Made by a program: the position numbers and the translations under genes
Shown here: positions 34,543-42,948 of the stretch, in pieces
How the letters are laid out: every line of letters starts with the position of its first letter
Numbering within the stretch: position 1 is the stretch's first letter
Assembly: GCA_963726795.1 (NCBI GenBank)
Contig: CAVSDD010000003.1
Span: forward strand, 434,001-498,000
Reading direction: 5' to 3'
Origin: Hyphomicrobium_A sp963726795
GTDB lineage: Bacteria; Pseudomonadota; Alphaproteobacteria; Rhizobiales; Hyphomicrobiaceae
Length of the DNA stretch: 64,000 nt
The notes under the pieces: generated by a model
The model's input: only the letters and a program-made list of their open reading frames with translations
Told to the model about the DNA's origin: nothing
The model's database searches: none

Positions 34543-37131
34543 CTACTGGGAGCGCAGGTAAGGTACTGCCGGGGCTCGTAGAACCGCCCAGGTCCCGACC
34601 CCGCCAAACAGCAGCACGAGCCCGGTTGCCAGGAGCAGCGCCACCGCGACCGCCAGGGCCGAGAAACTGAACGATATGTTCATTAACTGCGTAACGATGA
34701 TCGCGGCGGCGGCCGTGCCGAGCCCGATCGCGAACAGCGCCGTCACGCCCGCGAGCAGCAGGTATTCGAGCGCGTGGGCCAACAAGATACGCCGGCGCGT
34801 GGCGCCCAGCGTCTTCAGGATGACCGCCTCCAGGATGCGGCGGCGCTGCGCGGTGGCGAGCGCGCCGGCCAGCACCAGGGCGCCCGCCAGCAGCGTCACC
34901 CCGCCGGCAACGCGGATCGCCGTCATCACCTTGGCGAACACCGCACCGAACGCATCGAGCGCGTCGCGCACGCGGATCGGCGTGATCGCAGGGTAGGCCC
35001 GAGCCAGCGCGCGCATGCTGTCGGCCTCGGTCTTGAGCGGCGTGGCATCGGGCAGCGAAATCGTGACCAGCAGATTGTAGGGCGCGCCTTCCAGCGTGTT
35101 GGGCGAGAACACCATCACGAAGTTGATGGCGAGGCTCTCCCACTTCACCTCGCGCAAGTTGGCGATGCGCGCCGTCACGTTGCGCCCCAGCACGTTGACG
35201 GTGACGGTATTGCCGATCTTGAGACCGAGCTTGCCGGCAAGCTCGGTTTCGAACGAAACAAGCGGCTCGCCGGAATAGTCGGGCGGCCACCAGCTGCCGG
35301 CGATGACCTTGGACCCCCGCGGCGGGGTCACCGAATAGGAGAGGCCGCGGTCGCCGTTGAGCACCCACTGCGCGTCGGGCGGCGCCTTCACCTCCTCGAC
35401 GGGGACGTCGTTGAGGCTGACAAGACGGCCGCGCAGCATCGGCGCTTCTTCGAGATCGGCGCCCGGCACCTGCTGCTGCATCAGCTTCGTGAGCGGCAGA
35501 TAGTCGTCAGGCGAGACATCGAGCACGAAATAGTCGGGCGAGCGTGCCGGCAGCCGCTCCTTGAGCTCCTCGACCAGGGAAGAATTCGCCAGCGCCACCG
35601 TGACGAGGAGCGACAGCCCAACCCCAAGCGACAGCACCACCGATCGCGTCAGCCCACCCGGCGCGCCCAGGTTGCGGATCGCCAGCGCAAGCTCGGGGAT
35701 GTGCGTGCGCGGCATGCGGCGCGCGGCCCACGTAACGACAATGCCGAGCGCCAGAAACACCGCGAAAACGACCGTTATGCCGATGCAGAAATAGAGCGCG
35801 ACGTGCTTGGCGTCGGAGGTGAGCATGGCAAAGCCAACGAGCGTTGCCGCAATGAGCACCGTCGCCGCGACGGCCCAGGCACGCGGCCAACTGCGGGTGA
35901 AGGCGCCACCGTTGGATACCTCGTCCCGGAACAGCACGTTGGCGCTGACGCGCTCGATGCGCGCGAGCGGCCACAACGTGAACAGGAGCGCCACCGCAAA
36001 GCCGTAGACGAGCGCCGATGCGATGCTCATCAGCGAGACGTTGAACTCCATGCGGATCGGCAGCGCCTCGCCGTAGAGGCCGCCAAGAACGAGCGGCAGC
36101 AGCGTCCCAACTACGAGACCGATTGCAACACCAATGACGGTGACGAGCGCGATCTGCGTGAGGAATATGCCGATGACCATGCGGCTCGTTGCACCGATGC
36201 TCTTCATCGTCGCGATCACCTTGCGGCGGCGGTCAATGAAGGTTGAGACGGCGTTGGCAACACCGACGCCGCCGACGAGCAGCGCCGTGAGGCCGATGAG
36301 CGTGAGGAACTGGCGCAGCCGGTCGAGCGTGCGGCTTACCTGCGGAGAGGGGTCGCGCCGGTCGACCAGTGTGAAACCCGCCTGCGGCAACTCGCTCTTG
36401 ATGCGGGCGCGCGCCGCCTGCAACCCGGCAACGCTCGCCCCCTTGTCGTCGGCAAGCTTGAGCGCGTAGCGCCAGCGCACGAGCGTGCCAAGTTTCACCA
36501 GACCCGATTTTTCGATTGCGGCGTCGGAAACGAAGATGCGCGGACCATAGGTCAGCCGGTCGGAGATCCCGTCCGGCTCCGACTTGATGGTGGCGACGAC
36601 TTTGACCGGCTCCGTCCCCAGCATGACGTCGTCGCCGACCTTGAGCCCAAGGCGCGCGAGCAGCACCGGCTCAACGGCCGCGCCTTGCGCCAGCGCATCT
36701 TGCAGCGCCATGCCGCCCTCGAGCTTGACCCCACCAACAAGCGGGTAACCTGCATCGACAAACTTCAGCTCGGCGAGCGCCTGGTCGGCGCCGTCAACGC
36801 GCCGCGCCATGGTGCGCATGGTCGCGGTCTCGCTGACAGCCCCGAGACTTTGCAGGAATTCTCGCTCCGTCGGCGAAGCGCGCACGTGCGTGCGTGAAAC
36901 CGTTATGTCGCCGCCGAGGATCGCCTCGCCCTGGCGCTCGAAGCCCGCGCGCAAGGCATCCGAAGCCGCGCCAACGCCGGTTATGACGGCGACCCCCAGC
37001 GCGATGCACGCGATGAAAATGCCAAAGCCGGAAATGCCGCTGCGCAGCTCGCGTAACGCAAGCGCAAGCACCAGCGGCAAGCGCCAGCTGCGGTCTTCGC
37101 GGACGGGACCCAGCGCATCCGCTGCCGTCAA
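34543..37131 (-). CDS. FtsX-like ABC transporter permease (YbbP/lysophospholipase L1-associated exporter)
   Basis: 862 residues, with N-terminal and C-terminal FtsX modules, about ten membrane helices and large periplasmic MacB-like loops. LRELRSGISGFGIFIACIAL at the start and VILKTLGATRRRILLAHALE near the end are characteristic. With the ATPase encoded just upstream (4-nt overlap) it forms the YbbAP-type system, a MacB-superfamily exporter or periplasmic mechanotransmitter whose cargo is uncertain. A TesA-like esterase diverges from the operon, the same association as in E. coli. Confidence 0.9.
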   Translation of the reverse strand: MTAADALGPVREDRSWRLPLVLALALRELRSGISGFGIFIACIALGVAVITGVGAASDALRAGFERQGEAILGGDITVSRTHVRASPTEREFLQSLGAVSETATMRTMARRVDGADQALAELKFVDAGYPLVGGVKLEGGMALQDALAQGAAVEPVLLARLGLKVGDDVMLGTEPVKVVATIKSEPDGISDRLTYGPRIFVSDAAIEKSGLVKLGTLVRWRYALKLADDKGASVAGLQAARARIKSELPQAGFTLVDRRDPSPQVSRTLDRLRQFLTLIGLTALLVGGVGVANAVSTFIDRRRKVIATMKSIGATSRMVIGIFLTQIALVTVIGVAIGLVVGTLLPLVLGGLYGEALPIRMEFNVSLMSIASALVYGFAVALLFTLWPLARIERVSANVLFRDEVSNGGAFTRSWPRAWAVAATVLIAATLVGFAMLTSDAKHVALYFCIGITVVFAVFLALGIVVTWAARRMPRTHIPELALAIRNLGAPGGLTRSVVLSLGVGLSLLVTVALANSSLVEELKERLPARSPDYFVLDVSPDDYLPLTKLMQQQVPGADLEEAPMLRGRLVSLNDVPVEEVKAPPDAQWVLNGDRGLSYSVTPPRGSKVIAGSWWPPDYSGEPLVSFETELAGKLGLKIGNTVTVNVLGRNVTARIANLREVKWESLAINFVMVFSPNTLEGAPYNLLVTISLPDATPLKTEADSMRALARAYPAITPIRVRDALDAFGAVFAKVMTAIRVAGGVTLLAGALVLAGALATAQRRRILEAVILKTLGATRRRILLAHALEYLLLAGVTALFAIGLGTAAAAIIVTQLMNISFSFSALAVAVALLLATGLVLLFGGVGTWAVLRAPAVPYLRSQ

Positions 37132-37820
37132 GAGGCAAGCGCCTCCGCCGCGCGTTCGATGCGCCCGTCGCGCATGAGGATGGTGTCCTGGCAGGCGGCG
37201 GCGAGCCGCTCCTCGTGTGTGACGAGGATGAGAGTCGCTTCGCGGCGGCGCTGCAGGCCAAACAGCAGGTCGATGACCTGGCGGCCGGTCTTGCCGTCGA
37301 GATTGCCGGTCGGCTCATCCGCCAGAATTAGCTTTGGCTGCCTGCTCAAAGCGCGCGCGATCGCAACACGCTGCTGCTCGCCACCCGATAATTCCGCGGG
37401 AAAATGATCGAGCCGTGCGGTCAATCCAACTTCGTGCAGCAGCTCGCGCGCAATCGTGAATGCGTCAGCGGCGCCGGCAAACTCGAGCGGCAGTGCGACA
37501 TTCTCGAGCGCCGTCATCGTCGGCACGAGGTGGAAGGATTGGAACACGATGCCGGTCGTGGCGCCGCGGAACAGCGCCAGCTCGTCCTCGCTCATCTTGG
37601 AGAGCTCACGCCCGGATACCTCGACGCGCCCGGCGCTTGCGCGCTCGAGTCCCGCGATCACCATCAGTAGCGAAGTCTTGCCCGAGCCCGACGGGCCGAC
37701 GATGGCCAGCGAGCGGCCCGATTCAACGTTCAAATTCACGTCGCGCAGCACCTCGACGGCGCCGGCGCGGCTCGTGAGTGTCAGCTGCACGTCCTTCAAG
37801 GCAACGATGGGCTCGGTCAC
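37128..37820 (-). CDS. ABC transporter ATP-binding protein (YbbA/LolD-like)
   Basis: About 230 residues. Walker A GPSGSGKTSLL, signature LSGGEQQRVAIARAL and Walker B LILADEPTGNLD are complete, and the Q-loop is FQSFHLVPT; the LADEPTGNLD form is typical of the MacB/LolD/YbbA group. The start is most likely GTG 37820 (VTEPIVALKD), since the only earlier start in frame is a TTG at 37859. It is coupled to the FtsX-like permease by an ATGA overlap. Confidence 0.9.
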   Translation of the reverse strand: MTEPIVALKDVQLTLTSRAGAVEVLRDVNLNVESGRSLAIVGPSGSGKTSLLMVIAGLERASAGRVEVSGRELSKMSEDELALFRGATTGIVFQSFHLVPTMTALENVALPLEFAGAADAFTIARELLHEVGLTARLDHFPAELSGGEQQRVAIARALSRQPKLILADEPTGNLDGKTGRQVIDLLFGLQRRREATLILVTHEERLAAACQDTILMRDGRIERAAEALAS

Positions 37821-37914
37821 GACGGTCCCGCTTGCTCGGAATTCAAGGTCTTGCCTCAAGCTCAGCGCACCTTTACGTGACGGAGAAGCTATGCATGCTT
37901 ATTGAGGCAGAAAC

Positions 37915-38631
37915 ATGCGATTGACAAACGCTTGCCGCAGTCTTGGCGGCCTTGCACAAGTGGTGGCGATTTTGGCTCTCGTCAATGTGTTTGCCGGGAT
38001 TGCCTCAAACGTAGGCGCCAGGGCTGAGTCGCAAAAGCCGCTGCACATCGTCGCTTTCGGCGACAGCCTGTTTTCGGGCTATGGCTTGCGATCGAGTCAG
38101 GCTTTCCCTGCTCAGCTGCAGAAAGTATTAAAGGCCGCCGGGCACGATGTCGTCATCACCAACGCGGGCGTTGCCGGTGACACCACCGCCGATGGGCTGA
38201 AGCGGATCGCATGGGCCGTGCCCGACAACACCGACGCGGTGATCCTCGAATTCGGCGCCAATGATGCCCTGCGCGGGACGGACCCGAAGCAGGCGCGCGC
38301 GAACCTCGAGAAACTGATCGCCAAGCTGCAGGAGCGCCGGCTGCCGATTTTGCTTGCTGGAATGCGCGCGCCGGCAAATTGGGGTGACCATTACTCGGAG
38401 GACTTCGACGCGATCTTCCCCGACCTCGCGAAGAAGCACGATCTCATCCTCTATCCGTTCTTCCTCGATGGCGTCGTGTTCGACAACAAGTTGAATCAGG
38501 ACGACGGCATGCATCCAAATCCCAAGGGCGTCGCGGAAATCATCAAGCGTATGATGCCTTCGGTCGAGCAACTGATCACGCGCGCGACCGCCCACCGCGA
38601 GGCCCACCGCGAGCCGCAAACCAAGAGCTAA
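37915..38631 (+). CDS. tesA: Arylesterase/acyl-CoA thioesterase I, TesA-like (GDSL hydrolase)
   Basis: 238 residues. A signal-like hydrophobic N-terminus (about 13-36) leads to the SGNH fold: GDSLFSGYG with the nucleophile Ser, the Gly block NAGVAGDTT, EFGANDALRG with the Asn, and DDGMHPNPKG with the Asp-His dyad. It should act in the periplasm on esters, thioesters or lysophospholipids. It is divergent from the YbbAP-type transporter, a conserved pairing. Its C-terminus has an odd repeat, HREAHREPQ. Confidence 0.9.
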   Translation: MRLTNACRSLGGLAQVVAILALVNVFAGIASNVGARAESQKPLHIVAFGDSLFSGYGLRSSQAFPAQLQKVLKAAGHDVVITNAGVAGDTTADGLKRIAWAVPDNTDAVILEFGANDALRGTDPKQARANLEKLIAKLQERRLPILLAGMRAPANWGDHYSEDFDAIFPDLAKKHDLILYPFFLDGVVFDNKLNQDDGMHPNPKGVAEIIKRMMPSVEQLITRATAHREAHREPQTKS

Positions 38632-38639
38632 GGCGCGCC

Positions 38640-39218
38640 ATGCCTCGCCTCTTCACGGGTATCGAGATCCCCGAAGAGCAGCGGGAGGACATCGCCCGTT
38701 TGCGCATGCCGCTGCCCGGCGGCAGCAAGTGGGTGGAGCCCGAAAATCTGCACCTCACGCTGCGATTTGCCGGCGACATCTCCAATGCTCAAGCTGCCGA
38801 GCTCAGCGATCGTCTTGCCGGCATATCAGCCGATGCCTTCGAGCTCAGGCTTGCCGAGCTCGGCACATTCGGCGGCAACGAGCCGCGGTCGCTGTGGGTC
38901 GGCGTTGCGCCCTCGCCCGAGCTCGATGCGTTGGCACGGGCAACTGAGCGTGCTGCCCGCGCGTGCGGCCTTCCTGCCGAAGCACGCGCATTCAAGCCGC
39001 ACGTAAGCATCGCAAAATTGCGCTACACGACACCCGACGCGGTGGCGCGCATCCTGGGCCGCATCGGCGCTTTCCGCTCCGAGCCGTTTCTTGTCGGACG
39101 CTTCGTGTTGTTCTCGGCGAAACCCAACGTCGGCGGCGGTCCGTACGTGGTGGAAACCGCGTTCCCGTTGCGCGGCGGCGAGTTCGCCGACTACCGCGAC
39201 ATCGACGGCGGCTGGTAG
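38640..39218 (+). CDS. thpR: RNA 2',3'-cyclic phosphodiesterase ThpR (2H phosphoesterase)
   Basis: 192 residues with both HxTx-type motifs of the 2H superfamily: HLTLRFAGD near residue 38 and HVSIAKLRY near 120. It opens MPRLFTGIEIPEEQRE, typical of ThpR/LigT, which hydrolyses 2',3'-cyclic phosphate RNA ends. It starts 8 nt after the tesA stop and is probably co-transcribed with it. Confidence 0.9.
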   Translation: MPRLFTGIEIPEEQREDIARLRMPLPGGSKWVEPENLHLTLRFAGDISNAQAAELSDRLAGISADAFELRLAELGTFGGNEPRSLWVGVAPSPELDALARATERAARACGLPAEARAFKPHVSIAKLRYTTPDAVARILGRIGAFRSEPFLVGRFVLFSAKPNVGGGPYVVETAFPLRGGEFADYRDIDGGW

Positions 39219-39240
39219 CAGCACCCAAAGCGGCGGATCG

Positions 39241-39921
39241 TCAGTGGCGTCCCGGCGGCATCGGCGGCCAAGGAGTGTAATTGTAGGTGCGGCGCGGATA
39301 GCCGCGCGCTTGCCCAGCCTCCTCGGGATTGGTGGCCTCGGGCGCCTCGGCAGTGCGTGACGCCCCGCCTGCAGCAGCCGCAGCCTTCTGCTGTGCGGCC
39401 TCCGCGGCGTAGCGCTGATGGCGCGCTGCTTCTTGCGGCGACCACGGCGCCGGCTTGCAGGTGCAGCCGTTGACCAGCGTCTTGCGATAGAGAAAAGCAC
39501 TGGGCAACGCGCTGTAGCGCTGGCCTGCGAGGTCGACCATCGTCTCGGGGCTGCCGCCTTGAGTCGGATAGTAGAACAGCCGGGCATCGCCATCGCAGCG
39601 TTGCGTGCACGTGTCGGCGTCGGCCCTCAACCGCTCGCGGCGTACGCCTTCGCTCACGGGAAAGTAGAACCCGTCGCACGTACGGACGCACAGCGTGCGG
39701 TACGTGTTGTAATCCTCGGCCCATGGCTGCCCCTCTGGAGCGTAGGCGTCGTGGCCCAAGTCATCGCCGTGCTCGAAGCCGCGATCGGGCACGTACTCGG
39801 GCGCGCGCGCGATGAACCCGAACAGGCGGCGGAAAAATCCTTCGGCCGACGACGGCTCCGCTGCCGCAAAGAGCGCGGCGAGCACAATGGCTCCGCCCAA
39901 GAACGCCCGATACCCACGCAT
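39241..39921 (-). CDS. DUF2865 domain-containing secreted protein
   Basis: 226 residues. A signal peptide (MRGYRAFLGGAIVLAALFAA) is followed by a domain with YRTLCVRTCDGFYFPVSEGV, CTQRCDGDARLFYYP and GCTCKPAPWS: six or more cysteines in pairs, as in DUF2865 of Rhizobiales. The C-terminal part is Ala/Glu-rich, then Pro/Tyr/Arg-rich. The role is unknown, probably periplasmic. The ATG at 39921 was chosen at the signal peptide. Confidence 0.8.
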   Translation of the reverse strand: MRGYRAFLGGAIVLAALFAAAEPSSAEGFFRRLFGFIARAPEYVPDRGFEHGDDLGHDAYAPEGQPWAEDYNTYRTLCVRTCDGFYFPVSEGVRRERLRADADTCTQRCDGDARLFYYPTQGGSPETMVDLAGQRYSALPSAFLYRKTLVNGCTCKPAPWSPQEAARHQRYAAEAAQQKAAAAAGGASRTAEAPEATNPEEAGQARGYPRRTYNYTPWPPMPPGRH

Positions 39922-40012
39922 GCGCAACCAACCTGCTCGGCAACCGCAACTGCGACAGCATCGCTTAGGATCGGCAAAGAATTCCTGAACGGTAAAATGT
40001 TGTGCCAGCGCT

Positions 40013-40987
40013 TTACAGCGTGAGCACCACCTTGCCGACGGCCTCCCGCCGGTCGAGGACGCCAATGGCGGCCCGGATATCGGCCAGCGGATAGGTGGCG
40101 TGGATATGCGGGCGCAGCTTGCCCTGAGCGACCCAGTCCAGCACTTGCGTCATGTTGCGCTTGTGGCCTGCCGGATCGCGCCTCAGCGCCTCGCCCCAGA
40201 ACACCCCGATGGCCGCGGCTCCCTTGAGCAGCAGCAGGTTCAGCGCGATTGCAGGGATCTCGCCCGACGCAAAGCCGACCACCAGGAACCGCCCCTGCCA
40301 GCCAAGAGCGCGCAGGGCCGCTTCCGCCGCATCGCCTCCGACGCAGTCATAGACGATATCGACGCCGGTGCCGTTGGTCAGCGCCCGCAAGCCGTTCTTG
40401 AGGTCTGTCTCCTCGTAGTTGAGCAGGTCGTCCGCGCCGTGGCGGCGGCACACCGCGAGCTTTTCCGGGGAGGAGGCAACCGCGATGACGCGCGCGCCCA
40501 GCAGCTTGGCGATCTCGACCGCTGCGAGCCCCGCGCCGCCGGCTGCACCTAGCACGGCGACGGTTTCACCCGAGCGCAGCTGCGCGCGATCCTTGAGGCC
40601 ATGAATAGCAGTGCCGTAGGTGACGCTGACGCCCGCTGCAATTTCGTCGCTGACGCCGGCCGGGATCGGCACCAGCGCATCGACCGGGGCCACGACCTTC
40701 TCGCGCGCGCCGCCCCAGCCGAGGTAGGCCATGACGCGCTCGCCGGCGCGCACGCCCGCGACGCCGTCGCCCACCGCCTCGACGACACCGGCAATTTCAG
40801 CCGCCGGCGAGAACGGCAGATCGGGCTTGGCCTGGTACTTTCCGCGCGTGATGAGGGTGTCGAAGAAGTTGAGCGCCGCGGCGTTTACCTTGACGAGCAC
40901 CTCGCCCGGACCGGGCTTGGGCTCGGGCACATCCGCAATCTCGATGCCGTCAGGCCCTTCGAGGCGCTTGCAAAGGGCCGCTTTCAT
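40013..40987 (-). CDS. NAD(P)H:quinone oxidoreductase, zinc-free MDR family
   Basis: 324 residues of the medium-chain reductase superfamily. It starts MKAALCKRLEGPDGIEIADV, has PGPGEVLVKVNAAALNFFDT and the NADPH-binding VLGAAGGAGLAAVEIAKLLGA. The zinc-binding cysteines of alcohol dehydrogenases are absent, so it belongs with QOR/crotonyl-CoA-reductase-like enzymes. GGGAGG lies upstream of the ATG at 40987. A near-parS sequence (12 of 14) overlaps this start, probably by chance. Confidence 0.88.
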   Translation of the reverse strand: MKAALCKRLEGPDGIEIADVPEPKPGPGEVLVKVNAAALNFFDTLITRGKYQAKPDLPFSPAAEIAGVVEAVGDGVAGVRAGERVMAYLGWGGAREKVVAPVDALVPIPAGVSDEIAAGVSVTYGTAIHGLKDRAQLRSGETVAVLGAAGGAGLAAVEIAKLLGARVIAVASSPEKLAVCRRHGADDLLNYEETDLKNGLRALTNGTGVDIVYDCVGGDAAEAALRALGWQGRFLVVGFASGEIPAIALNLLLLKGAAAIGVFWGEALRRDPAGHKRNMTQVLDWVAQGKLRPHIHATYPLADIRAAIGVLDRREAVGKVVLTL

Positions 40988-41088
40988 GTGAAACCTCCCG
41001 ACGGCAGCAGGTCCATCCCGGCGCACGACCAGGGCCGCCAATTCAACGCTGCCCTTCCAGCATGGGTCGCCGATCGCGGCAAGGACGA

Positions 41089-41676
41089 ATGAGCATTACG
41101 CGCAACCCGAAGCTCCCCTCTTCGCTCCCCGCGCCGGGGCTGGCGAGCCGTCGCGGCTACTTTGCCATCGGGGCCGAGCGTATTTCCAAAGCGCTGAACC
41201 TCGGCAACCTGATGCGCTCCGCGCACGGGTTCGGCGCGAGCTTCACCTTCACGGTCGGTGCGACCTACCAGGCGCAGGAGGCGCGCGCCGATACCTCGAA
41301 GGGTCAATGGCACCTGCCGCACTACAACTGGCCGTCGCTGGACGACATGGCGCTGCCCCAGGGGTGCAAGCTGGTCGGCGTCGAGCTGCTCGAAGACGCG
41401 GTCGACCTGCCGAGCTTCGCCCACCCCTTGCGCGCCGCCTATGTGCTGGGTCCCGAGCAGGGATCGCTCAGCCCGGCGCTGCTCGAGCGTTGCGACTATG
41501 TGGTTAGAATCCCAACGAGCTTTTGCGTCAACGTCGCCATGGCCGGCGCCATCGTCATGTACGACCGGGTACGCAGTCTGGGATCGTTTGCCGAGCGCCC
41601 GCTGAGCGCCGCCGCTGCCAAGACGCGTGCAGCTTCCGGCGCAAGAACTGGTGGTAAGCCCAGTCGGAACGGATGA
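41089..41676 (+). CDS. TrmH (SPOUT) family RNA 2'-O-methyltransferase
   Basis: 195 residues. SPOUT motifs are present: motif 1 LNLGNLMRSAHGFGAS, motif 2 YVLGPEQGSLSPALLE and motif 3 VVRIPTSFCVNVAMAGAIVM. The short form without an N-terminal RNA-binding domain is common in alphaproteobacteria; the target nucleotide is unknown. The ATG at 41089 follows AAGGA. The C-terminal 25 residues are Ala/Arg/Ser-rich. Confidence 0.87.
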   Translation: MSITRNPKLPSSLPAPGLASRRGYFAIGAERISKALNLGNLMRSAHGFGASFTFTVGATYQAQEARADTSKGQWHLPHYNWPSLDDMALPQGCKLVGVELLEDAVDLPSFAHPLRAAYVLGPEQGSLSPALLERCDYVVRIPTSFCVNVAMAGAIVMYDRVRSLGSFAERPLSAAAAKTRAASGARTGGKPSRNG

Positions 41677-41745
41677 CAGATGACACCGCTGGCGCCTAAT
41701 GTCCGCGTCAAATACATTCGGTTCTGCCGCTCAGGGGAGGGCCCA

Positions 41746-42261
41746 ATGAGAAAAAGCCGAGACAAGCGGTTCACCGCCGCACTTACGACCGTCGTCCTAC
41801 TCATAGCGCCCGCTTCGGCGCAGACCGTCGATCTCGTCGGCGAGCAAGGCGGCTGGAGCCTCTATGCCGACAAGGCGACGCCGAAGGCGGTCTGCTTCCT
41901 TGCCGCGCAGCCCCAGTCGATCGACCCGCCGACCGCCAAGCGCGGGCCAATCTATTTCTACATTTCCGCGTGGCCCAAGGACGGCATCAAGACCGAGCCC
42001 AGCGTGAAGGCAGGATATCCAATCGCGCCCGACAAGGAGATGAGCGTCACCATCGGCACGGAAACCTTCAAGCTGTTCGCCAAGGCCGATCGCGGCTTCG
42101 TTTCCGATCCGACCGAGGAGCTCAAGCTGATCGAGGCGATGAAGACCGGGGCAACGGCCGTGGTGAAGGCGACGTCTGCGCGCGGTACGTCAACGAGCGA
42201 CACCTATGCGCTCACTGACTTCTCGCCCGCGCTACAGAAGCTCGCCGAGACCTGTCCCTGA
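41746..42261 (+). CDS. Invasion-associated locus B (IalB)-like secreted protein
   Basis: 171 residues. A signal peptide (cleavage near PASAQ) is followed by VGEQGGWSLYADKATPKAVCF, SIDPPTAKRGPIYFYISAWP and a late Cys (LAETCP), the layout of IalB-family periplasmic proteins with one disulfide. The Bartonella name reflects erythrocyte invasion, but the family is common in free-living Rhizobiales. GGGAGGG precedes the ATG at 41746. Confidence 0.78.
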   Translation: MRKSRDKRFTAALTTVVLLIAPASAQTVDLVGEQGGWSLYADKATPKAVCFLAAQPQSIDPPTAKRGPIYFYISAWPKDGIKTEPSVKAGYPIAPDKEMSVTIGTETFKLFAKADRGFVSDPTEELKLIEAMKTGATAVVKATSARGTSTSDTYALTDFSPALQKLAETCP

Positions 42262-42279
42262 GCAGTTCTGGTCCCCGAG

Positions 42280-42948
42280 CTAATCCTCGCGCCGCTTGCG
42301 CAGCTGCACGTACAGCGCACCCTCGCCGCCGTGCCGGATCGCGGCTGAGGTAAATCCTACGACGATCGACCGCAGCTCGGGCTCGGCGAGCCAGAACGGC
42401 ACGTTGCGGCGTAACACGCCGCGCGGCGCATTGCCGGCGTCGTCGGAACCGTCGAGCGGCGCCATGGTGCGGTTGAGGCTGCGGTCGAGCGCAGCGCCCT
42501 TGCCGGTGATGACGAGGACCCAGCGGCGGCCATCGGCGTAGGCCTTGAGCAGGAAGCGGCGCAAGGCCGGATGCGCCTCGCTTTGCGTCATCCCGTGCAG
42601 ATCGATGCGCGCTTCGATCTCGACGCGGCCGGTGCCGACGCGGCGCGCTTTGCGGCGGTCGACGTCGGCGAGTGGCGGGACAACCGGTGCGGACGTACGC
42701 TCGAGCTTGGCTGGCGCCGGCGCTGCTCGCTCCGTTCGAGCGATCGCCTTGATATCCACGCGTTCCGGCGGCTTGGGAGACGGCGATGCCTGCTCGGGCG
42801 CTACCGTCACGCGCGGCCGCTTGGCCTTCAGCGGCTGCAAATCACGCGCGGCCCGCTCCCAAAGCTCGCGCTCCTCTTCCGACAGCGCGCTGCCTGGAGC
42901 TTTGTGCGCTTTCTTCAGCGCTTCGGGATCTCGGTCTTTTCGCGCCAT
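42280..42948 (-). CDS. Smr/MutS2 C-terminal domain protein
   Basis: 222 residues. The Smr nuclease-type domain occupies the C-terminal half with IDLHGMTQSEAHPALRRFLL, WVLVITGKG and GGEGALYVQLRK; the first half is a charged, probably disordered linker. Smr domains cut or bind RNA or DNA; in stand-alone form the substrate is unclear. It overlaps the 3' end of the mltA gene by 34 nt on the same strand, so it is coupled to it, a frequent alphaproteobacterial pair. Confidence 0.88.
   Translation of the reverse strand: MARKDRDPEALKKAHKAPGSALSEEERELWERAARDLQPLKAKRPRVTVAPEQASPSPKPPERVDIKAIARTERAAPAPAKLERTSAPVVPPLADVDRRKARRVGTGRVEIEARIDLHGMTQSEAHPALRRFLLKAYADGRRWVLVITGKGAALDRSLNRTMAPLDGSDDAGNAPRGVLRRNVPFWLAEPELRSIVVGFTSAAIRHGGEGALYVQLRKRRED

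Noticed and set aside
34774..36246. 490-codon open frame on the plus strand across the FtsX-like permease
   Set aside because: Antisense shadow; Arg/His/Gln-rich composition unlike a real protein.
40981..40994. Near-parS sequence CTTTCATGTGAAAC at the start of the quinone oxidoreductase gene
   Set aside because: 12 of 14 to the core, with a changed central CpG; it coincides with the start codon and N-terminal codons and lies about 18 kb from the real parS pair. Chance is sufficient.
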